Shown here: positions 1-5,103 of the stretch, piece after piece
How positions within the stretch are numbered: position 1 is the first letter of the stretch
Layout: each line of letters opens with the position of its first letter
Notes under the pieces: generated by a model
Databases searched by the model: none
Seen by the model: only the letters and a program-made list of their open reading frames with translations
What the model was told of the DNA's origin: nothing
Program-made: the position numbers and the translations under genes
Origin: Lachnospiraceae bacterium
GTDB lineage: Bacteria > Bacillota_A > Clostridia > Lachnospirales > Lachnospiraceae
Length of the DNA stretch: 5,252 nt
Direction: 5' to 3'
NCBI GenBank assembly: GCA_017390645.1
Contig: JAFPAZ010000132.1
Location: forward strand, 1 to 5,252

Positions 1-9
1 AGATACATT

Positions 10-18
10 GGAGAGGAG
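10..18 (+). promoter_or_regulatory. Ribosome binding site that sets the GTG start of the phosphoesterase
   Basis: GGAGAGGAG is a near-ideal Shine-Dalgarno sequence that ends 7 nt before GTG at 26. It overlaps the alternative TTG start at 8-10, which argues that translation begins at the GTG. Confidence 0.7.
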
Positions 19-25
19 AAAAAAA

Positions 26-1102
26 GTGAAAATTCTGGTGGGAATGATAATTCTTATTTTAATATGCTTGATTCTTGTGATTTTTGAATCATGGAGAGAA
101 AACCGGAAAGTAAAGGTGGTACATTATCAATATCCGAATTTTCCGTTGAAAAACTGGGTTGGAACAAAAATTATGCTGCTGACAGACTTACATAATTGTG
201 TTTATGGAAGAGAGAATGAAACATTACTTTCTTTGGTTCGAAAACAAAGTCCTGATCTTATTTTAATAGCCGGTGACATGCTGGTAGGAAAACCGAAGAA
301 AGAGTTTAAGGAAGCAGTTCATTTTTTAAACCAGCTGGCTGAACTAAAAATTCCTATTTATTATGCACATGGAAATCATGAACTTAGGCTAAAACTTTAT
401 CCGGAACAATATGGAGATATGTACGAAAGATTCCGAAAAGAGTTATCTCCGGATATTAATTTTTTACTTAATGAGTCCGTTACCTTGGATAAAAATGGTG
501 AAAAGCTAAAGATTTTTGGGCTGGATTTAGATAAAAAATATTATCAAAGGTTTAAGAAAACGCCGATGGAAGAAAATTATCTTACAGATTTATGGGAAAA
601 AGACCGGATAATAAATGAACAAAAACAAAAAAATAAAACCCAAAATGAACAAAAACAAATAGATACAACCAAAAATAAACAAAAACAAAAAAATAAAACC
701 CAAAATGAACAAAATCAAATGAATACAATCCAAAATGAACAAAATCCAAGTAATAACACAAAAAATGAATTAAATCAAAAAGATAAAAATATAAAACAAA
801 GCAATAAGAACATAAAAGAGAAAAAAATCTTTCAAATTTTGATTGCCCATAATCCTCTTTATTTTGAAGAATATTCCGATTTTGGAGTGGATATGGTGGT
901 GTCCGGACATTATCATGGATGTATGGTCAGGATTCCGGTCCTTGGGGGAATTCTCTCCCCACAGATAGGATTCTTTCCCAAATATGTGGCGGGAGAATAC
1001 CGTGAAAAAAACAGTGTTTTGTATTTAAGTGCAGGACTTGGAAATCACAGTATAAAACTACGGATTGGAAACATTCCGGAGATTGTTGTGATTACATTAT
1101 AG
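26..1102 (+). CDS. Membrane-anchored metallophosphoesterase (YkuE/YaeI type) with a repeat insertion
   Basis: Calcineurin-like metallophosphoesterase, probably acting outside the membrane on an unknown phosphoester. With the GTG start, residues 3-20 form a hydrophobic anchor. The metal-site motifs then follow in family order: LTDLH (D54, H56), AGD (D84), GNHE (N117, H118), AHNP (H275) and SGHYHG (H295, H297). All expected ligands are present, so it should be active. Family members are usually about 270-290 residues; the excess here (358) is an N/Q/K-rich insert at residues 197-266, between GNHE and AHNP, where relatives as I recall them have a short loop. The GTG start is preferred because AGGAG lies 7 nt upstream. 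A TTG at position 8 would add six residues but would overlap that site. The frame is also open to the window edge, so a start further upstream is not excluded. The substrate cannot be read from sequence. A separate promoter follows the gene, so it is probably not in the scp operon. Confidence 0.9.
   Translation: MKILVGMIILILICLILVIFESWRENRKVKVVHYQYPNFPLKNWVGTKIMLLTDLHNCVYGRENETLLSLVRKQSPDLILIAGDMLVGKPKKEFKEAVHFLNQLAELKIPIYYAHGNHELRLKLYPEQYGDMYERFRKELSPDINFLLNESVTLDKNGEKLKIFGLDLDKKYYQRFKKTPMEENYLTDLWEKDRIINEQKQKNKTQNEQKQIDTTKNKQKQKNKTQNEQNQMNTIQNEQNPSNNTKNELNQKDKNIKQSNKNIKEKKIFQILIAHNPLYFEEYSDFGVDMVVSGHYHGCMVRIPVLGGILSPQIGFFPKYVAGEYREKNSVLYLSAGLGNHSIKLRIGNIPEIVVITL
614..823 (+). repeat. 30-bp coding tandem repeat, about 7 units, in the phosphoesterase
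   Basis: Seven consecutive 30-bp units begin at 614, 644, 674, 704, 734, 764 and 794; the last is strongly degenerate. Each encodes ten residues with a consensus close to NEQKQKNKTQ. Units 1 and 3 differ by one base, and units 2 and 4 also resemble each other, so a 60-bp dimer seems to have been duplicated. The + strand is dominated by A (22 of 30 bases in unit 1). The encoded 70 residues contain 31 N or Q and 16 K. The array is in frame and leaves the phosphoesterase motifs on both sides intact, so it looks like a disordered surface loop that expanded by slippage or unequal recombination. Confidence 0.9.
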
Positions 1103-1127
1103 CAAACGAGAAAAATGTCAGAAATGA

Positions 1128-1156
1128 TTGTTTTTTAGTGATGATTTTGATATACT
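1128..1156 (+). promoter_or_regulatory. Sigma-A-type extended -10 promoter of the S2P-like/scpA/scpB operon
   Basis: The -35 candidate is TTGTTT (1128-1133), followed by a 17-bp spacer and TATACT (1151-1156), with a TG one base upstream of the -10 (extended -10 form). Predicted transcription starts near 1163, giving a leader of about 33 nt before the ATG at 1196. It is the only strong promoter I see ahead of the three-gene run. Confidence 0.65.
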
Positions 1157-1180
1157 GAACGTTATGAGAAATGTAAAAAA

Positions 1181-1188
1181 GAAAGGAA
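1181..1188 (+). promoter_or_regulatory. Ribosome binding site of the S2P-like gene
   Basis: GAAAGGAA ends 7 nt before the ATG at 1196 and supports that start. Confidence 0.6.
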
Positions 1189-1195
1189 CTGTGCC

Positions 1196-1795
1196 ATGAA
1201 GGAAAAATTGCTACTGATAGCCTGCACATTGGCAGCGGCGATTTGTGTTATGGTGCTGCATGAATTTGCAAAAGCCTTTGCATATTTTTGTACCAGGGAT
1301 GAAAAAAAGAATTTTTTTGCAATGTTTCGGCTTTATAAATATATTGATCCTGTGGGTATTATTTTTTCCCTTACCGCGTTAAGTGCCTTTTCGAAACCCT
1401 ACGGTTACAGTGTTGGAAGAAAAAAGACCAATGCAGCAGTTGGTTTTGCCGGGTTTGGCTCTTTGCTGCTTATGATCATGGGAGGGGTTTCTTTTTTTCG
1501 AATTTATTTTTCGGATTTTATTTATGATGGAATCTATTCTCCGCTAGGAAAAAGGATGCTTTATTATTTTGTATATTATTTTGTGATTTTAGCAGTTAGT
1601 ATGCTGATGATTAATTTTTTTCCGGTGTCTACTTTTGATGTAGCTATGTTAATTGCAGCTTATCGTCCGGAAAAATATTTTGGATTAATTTATGCAGACC
1701 CACTTATCAAAGGAGTCTTGCTGGTTAGCATTTTATTGGGGCTGATTGGAAATGCCTCTGTATTTATTGTGAATTATATTATGAATGTAGGTTAA
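1196..1795 (+). CDS. Degenerate site-2-protease-like (M50-type) membrane protein
   Basis: A 199-residue polytopic membrane protein in the slot upstream of scpA that, as I recall, many Clostridia fill with a small M50 zinc metalloprotease. The layout fits that family: a first hydrophobic helix (about 5-30) carrying H22-E23-F-A-K26 where HExxH is expected, a DPVG segment (51-54, like the usual LDPIG), a KPYG segment (67-70, like AKPVP), and a late helix with NFFPVSTFD (140-148) where NxxPxxxLDG is expected. H22, E23, N140, P143 and D148 are kept. The second zinc-binding histidine is lysine, and the glycine after the aspartate is valine. It may therefore be an inactive pseudoprotease; this is inference. 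The start has GAAAGGAA 7 nt upstream. The stop lies 5 bp before scpA, so translational coupling is likely. A role in chromosome segregation is not implied by the sequence. Confidence 0.8.
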   Translation: MKEKLLLIACTLAAAICVMVLHEFAKAFAYFCTRDEKKNFFAMFRLYKYIDPVGIIFSLTALSAFSKPYGYSVGRKKTNAAVGFAGFGSLLLMIMGGVSFFRIYFSDFIYDGIYSPLGKRMLYYFVYYFVILAVSMLMINFFPVSTFDVAMLIAAYRPEKYFGLIYADPLIKGVLLVSILLGLIGNASVFIVNYIMNVG

Positions 1796-1800
1796 AAGGT

Positions 1801-2553
1801 ATGAATCTAGAGATAAAACTTCAGGCATTTGAAGGACCATTGGAATTGTTGCTGCATCTGATTGATAAAAATAAAGTAAATATTTATGATATCCCCATTG
1901 TGACTATTACAGAACAGTATCTGGAATATGTTTATCATATGGAAGAACAGGATTATAATGTAATGAGTGACTTTCTGGTGATGGCGGCTACCTTGATTTC
2001 TATTAAGGCAAAGATGCTCTTACCAAAAGAGGAAAAGGAAGAAGAAGAGGAAGATCCGAGAGACGAATTAGTTCGCCGACTGATAGAGTATAAGATGTAT
2101 AAATTCGCGGCCATGGAGCTGAAAGATATGGAATTAGACGGCGGAAGGAATTTTTATAAAGATGCCAATATTCCAAAGGAAGTACTGGAATACAAAGAAG
2201 AGGTAGATCCGAAGGAACTGGTGGATGGAATTACTCTTGTCCGATTAAATGAGATTTTTCAGTCCGTGATGAAACGCCAGGTGGAAAAGGTAGATCCCAT
2301 TCGTAGTAAGTTTGGTAAAATTGAAAGAGAAGAAATCAGTCTGGAAGACCGGATGGAGGAAATCCGGAATTCTATTCAGGGATTAAATAACATTAATTTT
2401 CGCACCCTGTTCGATAAAATACCGACAAAACCTAGAATGATTGTAACCTTTCTGGCGATTTTGGAATTGATGAAAACAGGTAAAATTGTCATTCGGCAGG
2501 ATGCGATTTTTGGAGAAATCTGGATTGACTCCCTGGAGAACCAGGAATTGTAA
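1801..2553 (+). CDS. scpA: Segregation and condensation protein A (kleisin subunit of SMC-ScpAB)
   Basis: ScpA is the kleisin that bridges the two heads of the SMC dimer and recruits an ScpB dimer, forming the bacterial condensin that organises and separates newly replicated chromosomes. The 250 residues match the usual family length (about 250). The N-terminal SMC-binding helical domain shows the hallmark FEGPLELLLHLI (10-21) and LISIKAKMLLP (65-75). A very acidic stretch (76-85) leads to DPRDELVRRLIEYKMYK (85-101). A linker expected to contact ScpB follows, and the C-terminal winged helix (about 178-245) includes FLAILELMKTGKIVIRQ (217-233). The start is fixed by the conserved N-terminus. 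The Shine-Dalgarno is weak (TAGGTT, overlapping the end of the previous gene), consistent with coupling across the 5-bp gap. No smc gene lies in this window. Confidence 0.97.
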   Translation: MNLEIKLQAFEGPLELLLHLIDKNKVNIYDIPIVTITEQYLEYVYHMEEQDYNVMSDFLVMAATLISIKAKMLLPKEEKEEEEEDPRDELVRRLIEYKMYKFAAMELKDMELDGGRNFYKDANIPKEVLEYKEEVDPKELVDGITLVRLNEIFQSVMKRQVEKVDPIRSKFGKIEREEISLEDRMEEIRNSIQGLNNINFRTLFDKIPTKPRMIVTFLAILELMKTGKIVIRQDAIFGEIWIDSLENQEL

Positions 2554-2582
2554 AATCATAGAAAGATGAGTGAAAAAACCAT

Positions 2583-3149
2583 ATGGAACAAAATTTAAAT
2601 GAAGTAAAAGCCTCCATCGAAGCCATTTTATTTGCTGTTGGTGATTGTGTGGAACTTGAAAAAATTGCCTTTGCCATTGGACATGATGTGGAAACAACCA
2701 AAAGAGTATTAAAGGTGATGATGGAAGAATACGAACGGGAACATAGAGGTATTATGCTGATAGAACTGGATGGTTCCTATCAGCTTTGCACAAAAAAACA
2801 ATATTTTGATACTTTAATTAAAATTGTCAATGCACCAAAGAAGAATGTTTTGACGGATGTTTTATTAGAAACGCTGGCAATTATTGCATATAAACAGCCG
2901 ATTACCAAGGCAGAGATTGAGGCGGTACGAGGTGTAAAAAGTGACCATGCCGTAAATAAACTGGTAGAATATAAACTGGTACAAGAGGTAGGACGGTTAG
3001 AAGCCTTAGGAAGACCGATTCTTTTTGGAACTACAGATGATTTTTTAAGAAGTTTCGGAGTCTCTAGTGTGGATGACCTGCCCTTGATTCATCCTGCACA
3101 GGTCGAGGAATTCAAACAAGAGGCAATGCAAGAACTGGATTTTGTATAA
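2583..3149 (+). CDS. scpB: Segregation and condensation protein B
   Basis: ScpB forms a dimer of tandem winged-helix domains that binds the centre of ScpA and regulates the SMC ATPase and DNA loading. The 188 residues are close to the usual 180-200. The first winged helix begins with SIEAILFAVGD (11-21). The second carries the family signature: LETLAIIAYKQPITKAEIE (95-113), RGVKSDHAVNKLVE (116-129), GRLEALGRP (137-145) and LFGTTDDFLRSFG (147-159), ending in SSVDDLP (161-167). The gene follows scpA by 29 bp. Its Shine-Dalgarno is poor (GATGAG, 12 nt from the ATG), but no in-frame start exists upstream because of a TGA at 2571, and the homologous N-terminus begins directly after. Expression probably depends on the operon promoter at 1128-1156. 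Confidence 0.97.
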   Translation: MEQNLNEVKASIEAILFAVGDCVELEKIAFAIGHDVETTKRVLKVMMEEYEREHRGIMLIELDGSYQLCTKKQYFDTLIKIVNAPKKNVLTDVLLETLAIIAYKQPITKAEIEAVRGVKSDHAVNKLVEYKLVQEVGRLEALGRPILFGTTDDFLRSFGVSSVDDLPLIHPAQVEEFKQEAMQELDFV

Positions 3150-3150
3150 A

Positions 3151-3162
3151 TGTTCCGGAACA
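3151..3162 (+). promoter_or_regulatory. Perfect 12-bp palindrome between scpB and dac
   Basis: TGTTCCGGAACA equals its own reverse complement and starts one base after the scpB stop codon. It has no loop and no T-tract, so it is not an intrinsic terminator. It could be an operator for a dimeric regulator of dac. I cannot assign it to a known regulator, and it may be chance. Confidence 0.35.
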
Positions 3163-3195
3163 CGAAAAAGAAATAATACCAGATTGGATTATGAT

Positions 3196-3224
3196 TTGGG
3201 AAGAAAACAGAAAGACTGTATGAA
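3196..3224 (+). promoter_or_regulatory. Weak candidate promoter ahead of dac
   Basis: TTGGGA (3196-3201), a 17-bp spacer and TATGAA (3219-3224) match the sigma-A consensus at 4 of 6 positions in each box. Transcription would start about 20 nt before the dac ATG. The AT-rich gap makes chance matches likely, and read-through from scpB is an equal alternative. Confidence 0.3.
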
Positions 3225-3236
3225 ATATATAGATAC

Positions 3237-3244
3237 AAAGGGAG
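3237..3244 (+). promoter_or_regulatory. Ribosome binding site of dac
   Basis: AAAGGGAG with a 6-nt spacer to the ATG at 3251 supports the longest start, which also keeps the basic N-region of the signal peptide. Confidence 0.6.
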
Positions 3245-3250
3245 CAGAGA

Positions 3251-4735
3251 ATGAAAAAATATCTATTTAGGACAGAGAAAAGACGGAAGAAAACCATCAC
3301 TGTGTTAATGACAGTTATGATGATTTTTTCGAATTTAACCACTGTTTTGGCAGGGGATTGTAATGTTTTTTTTGCAGATAACGTACATAAAACTCAGACT
3401 ACAGATAATGGCGAATTTAAAGAAGAAAAGGAGTTAACCCCGGAGGAAAAAGTTGAAGCGGCAAGAGAGAGTCTTTCTATTACTTCCGGTGCAGCGATTT
3501 TAGTGGATGCAGCTTCGGGGCAAATCCTATATGAAAAGAATGCCTATGATAAGAAATATCCTGCCAGCATTACGAAAGTAATGACCATACTGGTAGCTTT
3601 AGACCAAGGAGTAAATCTTACAGATACCATTACCATGTCAGAAGAAGCGGTTTGGGGATTTGACCGTTCTACCAGCCATATTGCCCTGGATGTTGGGGAG
3701 CAAATCACAGTGGAACAATGTATGTATGCGGTTGTGCTCCAATCTGCCAATGAAGCCTCTTTGGCCTTAGCAGAACATGTGGGAGGCAGTGTGGAAGGTT
3801 TTGCTGTTTTAATGAATGAGAAGGCAAAGGAATTAGGCTGTCAGAATACCAATTTTGTAAATCCAAACGGTCTGTATGACGAAAATCATTATGTCTGCGC
3901 CTATGATATGGCATTGATTACGAAGGAAGCCATGCAATACGAACTTTTTAGAACCATCAGCGCTAGCGGAAATTACACCATTGCACCAACCAATAAACAA
4001 CCGGAGGAAAGATCGCTATGGAATTCAAATAAAATGATTCGCCCCAGTGAGGCTGTATATTATTCCTATGCAGAAGGCGGGAAAACAGGATATGTGGCAG
4101 AATCCAAAAACACCTATACAGCTTATGCGAAAAAAGGTGACATTGAATTAATCTGTGTAGTTTTGGAAGCAGATGGCGCAACCAAAGCATATGAAGAAAC
4201 GAAAATGTTATTTGAGTTTGGCTTTGAAAATTATGATTTTATCGAAGTGGCGAAAGAATTTAGTTTTATTAGTTCTACCTACACTGACCCAAAAGAAGTC
4301 ATTGGAAATCTGACCCAAAAACAGCTTTCTGAGATTGTAATTGACCGGAAAGCGGTGGCCTTAGCCCCAAAAGGACTAGATGATACTTTTTTTCGCTATG
4401 AAATCATTAGTAAAGAAGATTTAACGCCGGAAACGTTGATGGAGGAAGATTTGTTTTTGAATGAAAAAGGAGAAGCCGGGGTATATCTTGGTAATCTGAA
4501 AGTATATTACGAAGAACAACTTCTATATGAACTTCCTATCTGGACATGTGAAAAAAACGAAAGTGATATAAAACCGGCGGATTATACCTCAAAGAAAAAA
4601 ATAATGATACATACTGTAATTCGTGTGTTATTTTTCATTATTTTAATTGCATGCTGTGTTTTTACATTTTCTACTTATGAACAAAGAAGACGTGATGTAA
4701 GTAAACGGACAAGAAATCATGATAATAATTCGTAA
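3251..4735 (+). CDS. D-alanyl-D-alanine carboxypeptidase (penicillin-binding protein, S11 family, DacB/DacF type)
   Basis: A low-molecular-mass penicillin-binding protein that removes the terminal D-Ala from peptidoglycan pentapeptides outside the membrane. All three catalytic motifs are present: SxxK as SITK (S106 nucleophile, K109), SxN as SAN (165-167) and KTG (278-280). A basic N-terminus (KRRKK) and hydrophobic core (about 15-33) form a signal peptide, with likely cleavage after VLA (A34). A short charged linker precedes the S11 domain (about 75-315). A PBP5-type C-terminal beta domain follows (about 328-432). The end is a true transmembrane helix (about 456-476) with a basic tail (RRRDVSKRTR) rather than the amphipathic helix common in this family. 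Length is 494. AAAGGGAG ends 6 nt before the ATG. The position after scpAB recalls dacB of B. subtilis, but no spmA/spmB follows here, so the dacB/dacF choice and a role in spore cortex remain open. Confidence 0.95.
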   Translation: MKKYLFRTEKRRKKTITVLMTVMMIFSNLTTVLAGDCNVFFADNVHKTQTTDNGEFKEEKELTPEEKVEAARESLSITSGAAILVDAASGQILYEKNAYDKKYPASITKVMTILVALDQGVNLTDTITMSEEAVWGFDRSTSHIALDVGEQITVEQCMYAVVLQSANEASLALAEHVGGSVEGFAVLMNEKAKELGCQNTNFVNPNGLYDENHYVCAYDMALITKEAMQYELFRTISASGNYTIAPTNKQPEERSLWNSNKMIRPSEAVYYSYAEGGKTGYVAESKNTYTAYAKKGDIELICVVLEADGATKAYEETKMLFEFGFENYDFIEVAKEFSFISSTYTDPKEVIGNLTQKQLSEIVIDRKAVALAPKGLDDTFFRYEIISKEDLTPETLMEEDLFLNEKGEAGVYLGNLKVYYEEQLLYELPIWTCEKNESDIKPADYTSKKKIMIHTVIRVLFFIILIACCVFTFSTYEQRRRDVSKRTRNHDNNS

Positions 4736-4746
4736 AAATATGCTGC

Positions 4747-4919
4747 TGTAAAATGTTATATGATATGGAATAGTTGAAAAAAGTTAATATGATATGAAGC
4801 GGTTGGAAGAAGTAAATATGATATGGAATAGTTGAAAAAAGCTAATATGATAGGAAACGGTTGAAAGAAGTTAATATGATATGGAACAATTGTAAAATGT
4901 TATATGATATGAATGAATA
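4747..4919 (+). repeat. Noncoding 29-bp tandem repeat array, six units
   Basis: Six contiguous units begin at 4747, 4775, 4804, 4833, 4862 and 4891. The first is 28 bp and units 2-5 are 29 bp. The best conserved core is TTAATATGATATGG, containing the short dyad ATAT-G-ATAT. Units 1 and 6 share an identical first 21 bp that differs from units 2-5. Inside, units 2 and 4 resemble each other, as do 3 and 5, giving an alternating 58-bp dimer. There are no spacers, so this is not a CRISPR array. The period is not a multiple of three and stops occur in the units, so it is not coding. A degenerate further copy may lie at 4973-4993. The array begins 11 bp after the dac stop; its function is unknown. 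Confidence 0.9.
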
Positions 4920-4938
4920 GAAAAGAAATCATATCATA
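4903..4938 (+). repeat. Inverted repeat: last array unit paired with an inverted copy of its core
   Basis: TATGATATGA (4903-4912) pairs perfectly with TCATATCATA (4929-4938), a 10-bp stem around a 16-nt loop. The stem is AT-rich and is followed by purines, not a T-tract, so it is unlikely to be an intrinsic terminator. It may be a weak transcript-end hairpin or an inverted remnant of the array unit. Confidence 0.5.
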
Positions 4939-4957
4939 GAAAGTATAGGAACGAAAC

Positions 4958-4970
4958 TGATATAGTATCA
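4958..4970 (+). repeat. Small dyad TGATA-tag-TATCA upstream of the last promoter
   Basis: Five-base arms around a 3-bp centre, 42 bp upstream of the -35 box of the coiled-coil gene. It could be an operator, but short AT-rich dyads are common by chance. Confidence 0.25.
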
Positions 4971-5012
4971 CATGAAAAAAGTTATACAATATGTCAAATA
5001 TGCAATTAAATG

Positions 5013-5041
5013 TTGACGTATTAAACTGAAAGTGATAAAAT
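5013..5041 (+). promoter_or_regulatory. Strong sigma-A-type promoter of the coiled-coil protein gene
   Basis: TTGACG (5013-5018) is separated by 17 bp from TAAAAT (5036-5041), with a TG one base upstream of the -10 (extended -10). Each box matches the consensus at 5 of 6 positions. Transcription should start near 5048, leaving a leader of about 56 nt with no clear structured element. Confidence 0.75.
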
Positions 5042-5085
5042 AATAGTTGTTTCGTGGTGGGTAACATTGGGCTTTTTCTAATTGT

Positions 5086-5094
5086 AGAAGGGAG
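5086..5094 (+). promoter_or_regulatory. Ribosome binding site of the coiled-coil protein gene
   Basis: AGAAGGGAG ends 9 nt before the ATG at 5104 and supports that start. Confidence 0.6.
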
Positions 5095-5103
5095 ATTTTA
5101 GCT

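Noticed and set aside
8..25. TTG start adding six residues to the phosphoesterase
   Set aside because: It overlaps the AGGAG that is ideally spaced for the GTG at 26, and has no ribosome binding site visible of its own.
1103..1127. Terminator between the phosphoesterase and the S2P-like gene
   Set aside because: No stable stem could be found; the T-run at 1131-1136 lies in the promoter region and has no hairpin before it.
2566..2598. Ten-codon frame (ATG AGT GAA ...) overlapping the scpB start
   Set aside because: It is very short and its only Shine-Dalgarno candidate is AGAAAG abutting the ATG; it could at most aid reinitiation at scpB, for which there is no evidence.
2383..2701. Antisense open frames across the scpA/scpB junction
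   Set aside because: They overlap two well-recognised genes, have low-complexity or unfamiliar products, and lack ribosome binding sites; they are frame shadows.
3341..3361. Lipoprotein signal (lipobox) in the carboxypeptidase
   Set aside because: The sequence reads VLAGDC; the cysteine is one residue too far from the LAG for a lipobox, and signal peptidase I cleavage after VLA fits better.
3544..4190. Three antisense open frames within dac
   Set aside because: They are mirror frames of a gene with all its catalytic motifs, and none resembles a known protein.
4747..4919. CRISPR array or plasmid-type iterons
   Set aside because: Repeats are contiguous with no spacers, no cas or replication initiator gene is nearby, and the context is chromosomal housekeeping genes.
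4903..4938. Intrinsic terminator after dac
   Set aside because: The stem is almost all A/T and is followed by purines rather than a T-run.
4993..5017. Inverted GTCAA/TTGAC pair overlapping the -35 box
   Set aside because: Five-base arms 15 bp apart are expected by chance, and one arm is explained by the -35 element itself.
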